Shown: piece after piece, positions 54,801 through 56,543 of the stretch
How positions within the stretch are numbered: position 1 is the stretch's first letter
How the letters are laid out: the number at the start of each line of letters is the position of its first letter
DNA from: Dastarcus helophoroides
Lineage: Eukaryota > Arthropoda > Insecta > Coleoptera > Bothrideridae
Reading direction: 5' to 3'
DNA: 64,000 nt
Assembly: GCA_028583605.1 (NCBI GenBank)
Contig: CM053325.1
Location: forward strand, 39,669,435-39,733,434
Translations under genes and position numbers: made by a program
The notes under the pieces: model-generated
Database searches by the model: none
What the model saw: only the letters and a program-made list of their open reading frames with translations
Told to the model about the DNA's origin: nothing

Positions 54801-55403
54801 GCCAAAATTCTTATAAAAATCCAATTATCTCAAAAACTAAGTATAAATTTTAGGAACGATGTTTGTTATTCAAAGTGGCCTTAAAATATCAAATGAATTT
54901 CAAAAATGCAAAAATATATAGGGCGTCTCATCTAAAATAACGAAGTTGGTATGAACTTCCGGTATAATCGGAAGTATTACTTTGCGAATATTTTAGTTGT
55001 ATTGGCCTAGTCGACTTTGTTAAGTTGTTAAATTTTCAATTTTTTTAGATAAGTACTTTGTCAGATATCGATCGCGGTGTTTCCCGGTGGGACACACTGT
55101 ATAGTATACGCTGTAATTAAATAAAAATTGAAAACGAAATTACCACCTGCCCAGGGAACACAGAGCACCCTGTGTAATGAAAAGTGTTTTTAAATTGTAG
55201 AGACGAAGCAGTTTGGCAAGGCCGCATGGAATAAGATAGATCTCTTTTCTTTAAACGGTGATATTCTACCTCGGTGTATTACTGGGATGTACTATATATA
55301 TTTTAACATTAGACTTTTCTAATATATTCTTTTTTATTTCAGAGAAATTTTGAACGACCTTACTGAGGATGAATATTACGACCTTCTAAGTCAAATTAAG
55401 TAA
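3795..55403 (+). CDS. Mp: Multiplexin (collagen XV/XVIII-type), 3' part of the gene, 7 exons
   Basis: Join of 3795-4017, 4822-4890, 12380-12567, 17777-17899, 19641-19655, 20560-21104 and 55343-55403. The summed length is 1224 nt, exactly 408 codons with the TAA stop, and the phases match at every junction (1, 1, 0, 0, 0, 2). The product is the C-terminal part of a secreted basement-membrane collagen: Gly-X-Y tract, helical hinge, NC1 trimerization domain, Pro/Thr-rich hinge, endostatin domain, short acidic tail. In the family, the trimerization domain registers three chains and endostatin is released from NC1 by proteolysis. The 5' part (signal peptide, TSPN/laminin-G domain, most of the collagen repeats) lies upstream of the window. 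All other coding traces here belong to mobile elements, so this is the only host gene I can support. Exon E is the least certain; leaving it out keeps the frame. Confidence 0.93.
4027..4609 (+). mobile_element. MITE family M, copy 1 (583 bp, 4-bp TSD)
   Basis: It starts TTATACCG and ends CGGTATCA, and is flanked by ATAT duplications at 4023-4026 and 4610-4613. Two further copies in the window (57277-57846 inverted, 62242-62813 direct) share the full length and have their own 4-bp duplications. The inverted terminal match is only 7 of 8 bases (TTATACCG/TGATACCG). A subterminal inverted repeat is visible (ATCGCTAGGCA near 4077-4087 against TGCCTAGTGAT near 4491-4501), and there is an internal pair around CAATTAGGAT/TCCTAATTG. 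There is no coding capacity. It begins 9 bases inside the intron after exon A. Confidence 0.88.
4614..6020. other. Introns flanking exon B: AT-rich low-complexity DNA
   Basis: Apart from exon B (4822-4890), the stretch to 5720 is degenerate T-rich sequence built from TTTGAAATTTTT-like words. No gene or mobile-element terminus was found. The same style recurs at 45640-48110 and 63650-64000. Confidence 0.5.
4822..4890 (+). CDS. Mp: Multiplexin exon B: short helical hinge
   Basis: The acceptor is TGCTTGCAAAG and the donor CCAG|gtaata. Entering in phase 1, the first codon becomes GGA and the exon reads [20 protein letters not shown], then S-T-P, leaving one base (phase 1). The Leu/Glu/Lys pattern [13 protein letters not shown] looks like a short amphipathic helix at the end of the collagenous region, before NC1. 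The exon is only 69 nt, but it joins exons A and C without breaking frame, and its end G|gt again makes a Gly codon with the next exon. The antisense strand also has an open frame here, which I treat as a shadow. Confidence 0.85.
6022..6293. repeat. Minisatellite, about five 50-59-bp units
   Basis: Five diverged units, each with the core AATTACAGGGTTAACAG, then TAAAGNTGATTC, then a ...TATCCTCTGATA end. It lies directly beyond the truncated 3' end of the Gypsy integrase remnant. Confidence 0.8.
6299..7375 (-). pseudogene. Ty3/Gypsy integrase region (copy 1), broken
   Basis: The minus frame 7210-6596 starts with the integrase zinc-binding region ([20 protein letters not shown], then [12 protein letters not shown]). 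It continues through the catalytic core: [56 protein letters not shown], and [16 protein letters not shown]. The D, D and E of the DDE triad appear in [15 protein letters not shown] and GIVERFN. The next frame (6571-6299) carries the C-terminal part up to [17 protein letters not shown] and then stops, after one frame break near 6595. Upstream (7375-7210) is a linker that includes a remnant similar to 24640-24780. RT, protease and gag are absent from this copy. An LTR fragment lies at 7801-7998. Confidence 0.9.
7379..7797 (+). repeat. Repeat family D, copy 1 (tRNA-like head, SINE-like)
   Basis: It starts GCGTATTGGATTTGCC, GGACTACAGAACCGGGCAA and aligns along its length with 62893-63380. The head resembles a tRNA A box (TGGCGTATTGG in the other copy), but a B box is not convincing. 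It is cut off at the LTR fragment beginning 7801. Confidence 0.6.
7801..7998 (-). mobile_element. Gypsy LTR fragment
   Basis: It matches the inner and 5' part (element orientation) of the LTR at 28378-28724, sharing CAGATAAGACTTATCGTTTG and ending GTTAC. The LTR 3' part, primer site, gag and most of pol are missing between here and the integrase remnant. Confidence 0.85.
8285..8445 (+). repeat. Short retroposon-like repeat S, copy 1
   Basis: It aligns with 30788-30944, sharing GTCGAAACGCGTTAGAGCA, TTTGTTGTGTTTTTTAATC and TTTCTTGGTTTC. The other copy has a 12-bp TSD; here flanking duplications are not clear. Confidence 0.6.
8460..8491. other. Perfect 11-bp hairpin
   Basis: GGTAAGGCAAT and ATTGCCTTACC pair perfectly around a 10-base loop. 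Function unknown. Confidence 0.8.
8500..9190. other. Intron without recognised features
   Basis: AT-rich. No coding trace, terminus or repeat was recognised before the mariner TIR. Confidence 0.5.
9193..10964 (-). mobile_element. Mariner-type element 1, long TIRs, TA TSD
   Basis: Inverted ends of about 180 bp: the left end (9193-9385) and the reverse complement of the right end (10785-10964) share GTAACTTGGAATA, CACGTCGATT, TTGCGCTCTTTTTGATGTAG and CCAAATTTAAGATATGA. A TA lies outside both ends (9191-9192, 10965-10966). A transposase reading frame fills the middle on the minus strand. Confidence 0.85.
9640..10591 (-). pseudogene. Mariner DD41D transposase with in-frame stops
   Basis: The minus frame starts at an ATG at 10591 and gives a helix-turn-helix N-terminus ([50 protein letters not shown]). 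Catalytic blocks follow: [13 protein letters not shown], the [14 protein letters not shown] box, and, after an in-frame TAA at 9854-9856, [20 protein letters not shown] and [13 protein letters not shown], then a further TAG. The second and third Asp are separated by 41 residues, giving DD41D. The catalytic Asp residues are present; two stop codons and a degraded C-terminus make it a pseudogene. Counting from the sequence, the usual length would be about 340 residues. Confidence 0.9.
10975..12370. other. Intron before exon C: weak repeats only
   Basis: Two things are visible. GTGCAAAAGTGGCCCA (about 11083-11098) is inverted as TAGGGCACTTTTGCAC (about 11287-11302), suggesting a ~220-bp MITE-like unit without a clear TSD. 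Two diverged copies of a ~150-bp segment, each containing ATTTACCCCCTTAG or TTTTACCCCCTTAG, lie at 11440-11530 and 11600-11670. Confidence 0.4.
12380..12567 (+). CDS. Mp: Multiplexin exon C: NC1 trimerization domain
   Basis: The acceptor is TTTATATTTAG and the donor GCG|gtaagta. Entering in phase 1, the translation passes through [19 protein letters not shown], then [20 protein letters not shown] and [20 protein letters not shown]. This is the compact alpha/beta trimerization domain of collagens XV/XVIII: the run of mixed hydrophobic strands with a final VRVSNGW...ALGSL strand (finished by the next exon) is the family signature. In the family it trimerizes the chain ends and so clusters endostatin domains. 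The exon leaves in phase 0. An internal ATG at 12466 opens a longer frame reading through the donor; that is intronic and not coding. Confidence 0.93.
12568..14546. other. Intron after exon C, first part
   Basis: AT-rich, without recognised genes or element ends. Open frames present are short and lack recognisable domains. Confidence 0.5.
14547..14634. repeat. (CT)n microsatellite with (CG)n core
   Basis: Dinucleotide CT tract interrupted by CGCGCGCGCGCG and a second short CGCG. Confidence 0.95.
14810..14960 (+). repeat. Repeat family F, copy 1 (empty site for the Gypsy solo LTR)
   Basis: It aligns with 40030-40156, sharing ACATTTAAATTAAAATTG, AGAAGTTCTCAATTC and GAGCTGATG(C/T)TGATACT. After GATACT the sequence continues CCTCACCCA, corresponding to ATTCGCCCC found beyond the solo LTR at 41910. 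It is therefore a copy without the LTR insertion. Confidence 0.65.
15507..16382. mobile_element. Possible TA-flanked element with GGGTGTTT ends
   Basis: AGGGTGTTTAGACA at the left is inverted as TGCCAAACACCCTGTA at the right. Only about 12 bases match, there is no coding sequence, and a second copy is lacking. Confidence 0.3.
16655..17010 (+). repeat. Repeat family D, copy 2 (3' part)
   Basis: It aligns with 63360-63610: TAACTTC..., GGCAAAGTAGT, GTCCGACTGA and CAGTGGCGTAG.TNATT. Only the distal part of the family is present. Confidence 0.5.
17011..17776. other. Intron before exon D
   Basis: AT-rich. No recognised feature up to the exon D acceptor. Confidence 0.5.
17777..17899 (+). CDS. Mp: Multiplexin exon D: end of trimerization domain and Pro/Thr hinge
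   Basis: A strong acceptor (TTTTTTCAG) and donor (AAT|gtaagta) bound 41 codons in phase 0 on both sides. It opens LGSLIPVTT, completing the last strand of the trimerization fold, then becomes a flexible Pro/Thr/His linker ([14 protein letters not shown]) and ends [11 protein letters not shown]. In collagens XV/XVIII the hinge between the trimer core and endostatin is protease-sensitive; this exon sits in the equivalent place. No Cys residues are present. Confidence 0.85.
18780..19140 (-). pseudogene. RNase H/C-terminal fragment of a LINE (R1/Jockey/I type)
   Basis: The minus frame (19078 downward) reads [40 protein letters not shown] and HIV. The LLTGH...H...L....C..CG..E...H arrangement is the RNase H tail plus CCHC-like region typical of telomere-unspecific insect LINEs. 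A neighbouring frame continues [17 protein letters not shown]. It is short, frameshifted and without RT, so it is a dead 3' fragment. It lies in the intron between exons D and E. Confidence 0.8.
19641..19655 (+). CDS. Mp: Probable 15-nt micro-exon of multiplexin (WHPKM)
   Basis: A long T tract ending TTTGTTTCAG is followed by 15 bases, TGGCATCCAAAAATG, and then a near-perfect donor, gtaagtaaa. Translated in phase 0 it gives W-H-P-K-M and keeps the frame between the hinge exon and the endostatin exon, giving ...[17 protein letters not shown]. Both flanking exons are phase 0, so the exon could be constitutive, alternatively spliced, or absent without breaking the protein. Support is splice signals and frame only; five residues are too few for homology. 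Confidence 0.6.
20347..20396. repeat. (AT)n microsatellite
   Basis: About 25 TA units, about 160 bases upstream of the endostatin exon. Confidence 0.95.
20560..21104 (+). CDS. Mp: Multiplexin exon F: complete endostatin domain
   Basis: The acceptor is TTTTTTTTTCAG and the donor CAAAG|gtatgt, leaving phase 2. The translation is an unmistakable endostatin: [84 protein letters not shown], and [14 protein letters not shown]. The four conserved cysteines (DYSCY, TSCDAW, YNCDK, LLCIEA) needed for the nested disulfides are all present, so the fold looks intact. Arg/Lys-rich surface patches expected for heparan-sulfate binding are visible. After the fold the chain reads [19 protein letters not shown] is a possible dibasic/furin-type site. 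The whole domain is in a single exon. The donor lies 45 bases before a hAT insertion. Confidence 0.97.
21150..22379 (-). mobile_element. hAT-superfamily element with perfect 8-bp TSD
   Basis: TIRs start CAGTGGCGGCTGGTGCTAA and end TTAGCACTAGCCGCCACTG. TTCAAGTG is duplicated at 21142-21149 and 22380-22387 without mismatch. It is 1230 bp. The 8-bp TSD plus CAGTGGCGG ends identify hAT. It is inserted 45 bases after the endostatin-exon donor. Confidence 0.95.
21224..21560 (-). pseudogene. hAT transposase C-terminal dimerization fragment
   Basis: The minus frame reads [20 protein letters not shown] and then decays. [15 protein letters not shown] corresponds to the conserved hAT C-terminal dimerization motif (the S-A-E-A-E-R-x-F-S-x-L family pattern). 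The upstream catalytic part is only debris, so the element is non-autonomous. Confidence 0.75.
22388..23494. other. Intron stretch without recognised genes
   Basis: AT-rich unique-looking sequence. No domain, terminus or repeat was recognised. Confidence 0.45.
23495..24427 (-). repeat. Repeat family A block (minus orientation, two units)
   Basis: It carries the family marks GGTGATTTACCCC (about 23670) and GGCTGATTTACTCC (about 24282), 608 bases apart, plus TTTTCTGACATATGTTA. It ends abruptly at the Gypsy junction near 24427. Confidence 0.75.
24428..24627 (-). pseudogene. Gypsy integrase, zinc-binding N-terminus only
   Basis: The frame reads [20 protein letters not shown], then [20 protein letters not shown], and ends at the truncation. 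It closely matches the start of the copy at 6596-7210. The HH-CC site can be traced (H in HLGIN, CRKC). The catalytic core is lost. Confidence 0.85.
24640..25440 (-). pseudogene. Gypsy RNase H region and linker
   Basis: The minus frame 25247-24966 reads [40 protein letters not shown] and [20 protein letters not shown]. The pattern 'S..L...E.NY..T..ELL..V..V..F..YL.G..F..RT.H..L.WL' is RNase H of Ty3/Gypsy, with the Glu of ELL as a catalytic residue. The region upstream has the start of RNase H in another frame; the linker to integrase (24640-24965) is frameshifted. Confidence 0.8.
25441..26190 (-). pseudogene. Gypsy reverse transcriptase, broken
   Basis: The minus frame 25772-25512 reads [40 protein letters not shown], then [24 protein letters not shown] is the polymerase active site. 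Upstream pieces in other frames include [14 protein letters not shown] and [20 protein letters not shown], the earlier RT blocks. At least two frame breaks separate them. Confidence 0.88.
26191..27063 (-). pseudogene. Gypsy protease region with altered active site
   Basis: The minus frame 27063-26494 contains [59 protein letters not shown]. The layout is an aspartic protease with its flap and ILGMDV C-terminal block, but the position expected to hold D-(T/S)-G reads D-P-E. A second frame (26533-26192) continues the connecting region towards RT. As read, the protease would be inactive. Confidence 0.8.
27015..28250 (-). pseudogene. Gypsy gag, frameshifted, with degraded zinc knuckle
   Basis: N-terminal part: a Lys/Glu/Arg-rich coiled-coil-like region in two overlapping frames (28249-27989: [20 protein letters not shown]; 28125-27724: [20 protein letters not shown]). 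Middle: [14 protein letters not shown] then, in another frame, [17 protein letters not shown] capsid sequence. 27568-27287: [20 protein letters not shown] and [20 protein letters not shown]. The nucleocapsid reads [14 protein letters not shown]: the last His and Cys of the CCHC knuckle are kept but the first two Cys positions are Ser. Confidence 0.8.
28366..28377 (-). promoter_or_regulatory. Primer-binding site
   Basis: On the minus strand, TGGTATCAGAGG follows the LTR end with no spacer. It resembles an initiator-methionine tRNA 3' end complement, allowing one mismatch to the animal form; the exact tRNA needs checking. Confidence 0.65.
28378..28724 (-). mobile_element. Gypsy 5' LTR (347 bp)
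   Basis: On the minus strand it starts GTAAC and ends ...CGCGCAAAAAC next to the primer-binding site. The start and end are confirmed by the solo LTR at 40157-41906, which has a 5-bp TSD. The outside flank at 28725 is family A. Confidence 0.88.
28725..29540 (+). repeat. Repeat family A block (plus orientation, ~1.4 units)
   Basis: Marks: AGGGGTAAATCATCC at about 28837 and AGAGGTAAATCACCCC at about 29420 (583 apart). Shared words include AATAACGTAACAATGGTTTT and CATATAATAAGTTAAAGGTG. Open frames within are by-products of the repeat. Confidence 0.8.
29653..30575 (-). mobile_element. Pogo-like (Tc1/mariner superfamily) element, TA TSD
   Basis: The TIR GAGTCACGTGGGGTAACTGT is inverted at the right as GGTTACCCCACATGACTC (26-bp match with two differences, including TACGCA). 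TA flanks both ends (29651-29652, 30576-30577). Family B copies at 34740 and 43035 show the uninterrupted site, confirming the boundaries. Inside are several (T)AAGTGTCCG/CGGACACTTAC words and a remnant of a PHD-like finger. Confidence 0.8.
30040..30180 (-). pseudogene. PHD-type zinc finger remnant of a pogo/Tigger transposase
   Basis: The minus strand gives [29 protein letters not shown], a stop, and then, in another frame, [22 protein letters not shown] ... W-I-x-C-x-x-C ... H-x-x-C ... C-D-x-C is the spacing of the C-terminal PHD-like finger found in some pogo-type transposases. The DDE domain is absent. Short, so moderate confidence. Confidence 0.55.
30788..30944 (+). repeat. Short retroposon-like repeat S, copy 2, with 12-bp TSD
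   Basis: A 157-bp insertion in the family B arm, flanked by ATGTACACCTAT at 30776-30787 and 30945-30956. It ends T-rich (CTGTATTTCAATTT). It aligns with 8285-8445. TSD length suggests target-primed retroposition (SINE or truncated LINE tail). No clear pol III boxes. Confidence 0.75.
31126..33935. repeat. Repeat family A block with large palindrome
   Basis: The sequence 31140-31960 is the imperfect inverse of 32510-33300: for example ACCCCTAGAGTCATTTTTTC at 31511 against GAAAAAATGACTCTAGGGGT at 32940. The centre lies near 32230. After the right arm further direct A units follow (GGGGTAAATCACCCC at about 33544). The mirrored frames 31492-31698 (minus) and 32772-32978 (plus) encode nearly the same peptide only because of this symmetry. 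Confidence 0.8.
33940..34190 (-). repeat. Dispersed repeat E, copy 1
   Basis: It aligns inversely with 39690-39850 (shared AAAAATCAAAAGTTGGTAT(C/T), GTGACAGCA, AATTTTGACAT). A segment CTTTGATGGCTT/ATACAAGACAAAAAATCATAG also recurs at 49450-49490. The end resembles AGGGTGTTC(C/T). Confidence 0.55.
34439..34633. mobile_element. hAT-type MITE, 195 bp
   Basis: It begins CAGCGTTTTCCAAAC and ends GGGTCGTGACCCACTATTTA then GGGAACACTG; the inverted ends match over about 14 bases. Candidate 8-bp flanks AAATATAG/ATATACAG agree at 6 of 8. No coding sequence. Confidence 0.55.
34636..35512 (+). mobile_element. Family B left arm
   Basis: It starts TATACAGGATGGACCATAAG and follows 42932-43820 for its whole length (GAGCAATGGTGGATTTTT, TTTTAGAGTCAGTTTTATT). 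The second arm is missing. Confidence 0.7.
35513..37812. other. Intron stretch with a (CT)n tract at 36758-36806
   Basis: No gene recognised. 36758-36806 is a nearly pure CT tract. 37400-37800 is GC-richer (about the level of 48130-48500) and looks like non-coding element DNA, but nothing specific was recognised. Confidence 0.45.
37813..39229 (+). mobile_element. Mariner-type element 2, ~70-bp TIRs, TA TSD
   Basis: CCGGGATATCAAAAATTATC, TTGATCAAGGGTGGTTGTGG and AACGTGTGTCTTACTTT at the left are inverted at the right with a single early difference. TA flanks both ends (37811-37812, 39230-39231). 1417 bp. Confidence 0.92.
37951..39035 (+). pseudogene. Mariner DD41D transposase (frameshift and stop)
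   Basis: The first frame (37951-38412) gives the DNA-binding half: [60 protein letters not shown]. Near 38390 the frame shifts; the second (38412 on) carries the catalytic half: [51 protein letters not shown]. An in-frame TAG (38706-38708) interrupts just before [12 protein letters not shown], then [20 protein letters not shown] and the C-terminal [18 protein letters not shown] with stop. The second and third Asp are 41 residues apart. It is nearly full length with just two lesions, so the insertion is fairly recent. Sequence is clearly different from mariner 1. Confidence 0.92.
39232..39689. other. Intron stretch after mariner 2
   Basis: 39240-39430 is GC-richer and open in two minus frames without a recognised domain; probably element DNA into which mariner 2 inserted (compare 37690-37800 on the other side). 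Confidence 0.35.
39690..39860 (+). repeat. Dispersed repeat E, copy 2
   Basis: It begins ATATAGGGTGTTCTGTTT and is the inverse of 33960-34180. Confidence 0.55.
40030..40156 (+). repeat. Repeat family F, copy 2
   Basis: It matches 14810-14935 and is interrupted right after GATACTAT by the Gypsy solo LTR. Confidence 0.6.
40314..41717 (+). mobile_element. P-like element (non-autonomous), inside the solo LTR
   Basis: The ends AATGATATAATATAAG and the inverse of CTTATATATTATCATG match imperfectly and recall P-element termini. The flanks GGGAAAGC (40306-40313) and GGGAAAAC (41718-41725) agree at 7 of 8, as expected for an aged 8-bp TSD in an LTR stretch that normally reads GGGAAAGCC once. A decayed THAP domain lies near the left end. 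Internal inverted arms at about 40945-41108 and 41337-41510 share TTTCAAATGACA and TTTCTGCATT. Confidence 0.7.
40514..40703 (+). pseudogene. THAP-domain remnant of a P-element-type transposase
   Basis: From an ATG at 40514 the frame reads [20 protein letters not shown] and stops at 40634-40636. A second frame from 40617 reads [28 protein letters not shown] and stops at 40701. Together they show the C2CH zinc-coordination set: a Cys pair region (MCNSGYKSC), then C-x2-H in [10 protein letters not shown], the end block of THAP domains. One frame break separates the halves. THAP domains are the DNA-binding part of P transposases. The catalytic part is not recognisable. Confidence 0.65.
41912..42574. 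other. Intron stretch without recognised features
   Basis: No domain or element end recognised. Confidence 0.4.
42575..42927 (+). repeat. Repeat family A partial unit
   Basis: Shared words: CCCGAGACAAATCAATC, TTAGGGGTTGCAACC, AATAACGTAACAATGGTTTT. Cut off by the family B fold-back at 42932. Confidence 0.75.
42932..44313. mobile_element. Family B fold-back element, TA-flanked
   Basis: The left arm begins CAGGGTGGACCATAAGTAAT; the right end is the inverse (ATTACTTATGGCCACCCTG). The arms stay alignable for about 480 bp. TA (or TATA) flanks both sides. The surrounding family A reading continues across the insertion (TTATTGATA ... TTGACATTTTGATG), giving an empty-site check. No transposase found. 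Confidence 0.8.
44350..45595. repeat. Direct repeat pair flanking a mariner fragment
   Basis: 44350-44490 and 45450-45595 share GGCCA(A/G)TACA, ATTTCGGT, ACGTGTAAAGA, ATTCTG(C/T)AAG and CTTATCAAAT(C/T)ATGA in the same orientation. Confidence 0.5.
44814..45334 (-). pseudogene. Mariner transposase lacking its catalytic core
   Basis: Minus strand, N-terminal half: [40 protein letters not shown], then in a shifted frame [20 protein letters not shown] and RYKRLEFY. Directly after a stop follows the C-terminal end: [40 protein letters not shown] and [16 protein letters not shown]. The DDE-bearing middle (about 150 residues) is deleted. Related to but distinct from the two other mariners. Confidence 0.75.
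45600..48120. other. AT-rich low-complexity intron DNA
   Basis: Degenerate T/A-rich words such as TTTGAAATTTC and AAAATTTT dominate to about 47000; then AT-rich unique sequence. No gene or element terminus recognised. Confidence 0.5.
48121..48504. other. GC-richer island of unknown origin
   Basis: Noticeably GC-richer than the flanks (GCCGCCTCCTCGATAGTGCC, ACCCGAGACGGACGGG). Frames are short and no domain was recognised. Its right edge abuts family A at about 48505, so it may be a foreign element fragment. Confidence 0.4.
48505..48835 (+). repeat. Repeat family A partial unit
   Basis: Contains AAGTTAAAGGTGAACGGCG, AAGGGGTAAATCACCCC and TTAAAAGTTGATATACAG. Confidence 0.7.
48836..49529. other. 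Intron stretch with CAGGGT(A/G)TC ends
   Basis: ACAGGGTATCTCCAAAA at about 48956 and ACAGGGTGTCCAAAATTC at about 49250 resemble the termini of TA-type fold-back families, but no inverted partner was found. Confidence 0.35.
49530..51224 (-). pseudogene. hAT transposase remnant (DUF4371 type) with its 5' end
   Basis: Minus strand, from the 5' end: CAGGGGAGGGCACAAGGGAG at about 51224 looks like a hAT TIR. Near 50400-50240: [28 protein letters not shown], an acidic/Ser-rich N-terminus. 49880-49560: [45 protein letters not shown], a stop, [46 protein letters not shown]. This last block is the DUF4371 region of ZMYM/TTF-type hAT transposases. The remainder (catalytic insert, dimerization motif) is missing. 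Stops and deletions make it dead. Confidence 0.7.
51498..52732. mobile_element. TIR element with 3-bp TAA TSD (Harbinger-like, non-autonomous)
   Basis: AGCTAGGGTTTCCTACAAAA at the left is inverted as TTCTGTAGGAAACCCTAGCT at the right. TAA flanks both ends (51495-51497, 52733-52735). Subterminal words ACGGTCGC/CGGTCG(C/A) and ACGTAA recur. 1235 bp, no recognised transposase. A 3-bp TAA duplication is typical of PIF/Harbinger. Confidence 0.65.
52736..53296. other. Intron stretch without recognised features
   Basis: AT-rich; nothing recognised. Confidence 0.4.
53299..55099. mobile_element. Family C fold-back element, ~500-bp inverted arms, TA-flanked
   Basis: CAGTGTGTCCCAC at the left is inverted as GTGGGACACACTG at the right, with TA outside both. 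The arms (53299-53800, 54592-55099) stay alignable throughout: GCCGCGATCGATATCTG/CAGATATCGATCGCGG, CCAATTATCT, AACTTTGTTATCTC. The ~790-bp centre has no recognisable transposase. It ends 243 bases before the last multiplexin exon. Confidence 0.85.
55343..55403 (+). CDS. Mp: Multiplexin exon G: last coding exon, acidic 20-residue tail
   Basis: The acceptor is TTTTTATTTCAG. Its first base completes the AG left by exon F to an AGA codon, then the frame reads [19 protein letters not shown] and stops at TAA (55401-55403). The tail is acidic and amphipathic and has no Cys. The phase match, good pyrimidine tract and immediate stop support it. The alternative is read-through of the exon F donor, which would add about 17 residues ([24 protein letters not shown] end) and stop at 21166-21168; that would carry unpaired cysteines and end inside a hAT TIR, so I favour splicing. 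The intron between F and G is 34,238 nt. Confidence 0.8.
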
Positions 55404-56170
55404 TAAAAATGCAATAATGTGTCCATATTAATTTTTAAATGTGAGATTGTATTGTATGAGATTTCATTGTATGATGTACTTAATGTAAGTATAACCTAAA
55501 AAATATTCTTTAACAAAAGGTCTTTACCTCCAATGACATTCTCACTGCCTTATATTCAATTTTGCAGTATTTTTTTAGGGGAGTATTATAATTTCTTAAC
55601 TTTTCTATTTTACTATAAAATATTTTGAAATGTATTTTCGTTTTTAAGTGTTTTAAATCTCATTTCTGGGTCAGTTTTGTTTTGGATTTCGAATGCCTTT
55701 GGTTTCAATTTTATTACGCTCTCTTAATTTTTCTAATATTTAATGTGGTTAACCAGAAGTGCGCCTTTGATATTTTTTATCGATATTTGGTTACTTTTTA
55801 ATATTGAAGATTAGACCTTTGTTTTATATCATTTTTAGAAAATTATTTGAAATTTTACAGTCACATAATAAGCCTATGTTTTACGTAAAATCAATTTTGT
55901 ACCATTTTTACAAGAATATTAGGATCTACGTTGATATTGTAGTTTTTTACTATTTTGTACGTTTAACCATAATTGAGATGATGTGTAGACCTGTACAAGT
56001 AAGAAATTAATAAGCATACACATCCGATCTCTTGATTGCCCTCAATAGGGAATGAATGCATAATATGAAAATTTATGTCTTTACATTGAGGCAATTTAAC
56101 TCAAGAGAGATATAAAAAAATGTGTTTGTCATGTAAGATCATTTAATACCTGTAATATATATAATTAAAG
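55404..56170 (+). other. Likely 3' UTR and flank of multiplexin
   Basis: AT-rich, with no coding trace. An AATAAA overlaps the stop codon (55402-55407), which is too early to be the main poly(A) signal unless the UTR is very short. An ATTAAA variant lies at 56164-56169, followed by a T-rich stretch; it is a candidate distal signal. The true end cannot be set from sequence alone. Confidence 0.35.
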
Positions 56171-56543
56171 AATTACTTATTTTTATTATTATCCTTTCGT
56201 GCTTTAAATGTTGCAAGATGGCGATAATTTTTTATAAATTTTCATACTTTTATATATTTTTTTTGATAATCCACAACATATTGTTTCCAAATATGGTTGT
56301 TTTTCTTTTCTTTATTTTTATAAATATTTTTTCTCAGCTCTGAAAATGCTATGGAACTTTCAAATTATACTGGGTCCGCCATTTTATGTAGAAGGAGGAT
56401 AACTTCTAAGCCTGAAGAGATATCGAAATATTTTTTTTTTTCCATTGACGCAGATTTATAGAGAGCACATTTTAAAATTATTTTCATTTTTTTACAGTAA
56501 TGATATACCATAAATTTGCTTTTTTTCAATAGAATACCCTATA

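Noticed and set aside
55402..55407. AATAAA as the multiplexin poly(A) signal
   Set aside because: It overlaps the stop codon, leaving essentially no 3' UTR; a distal signal is more likely.
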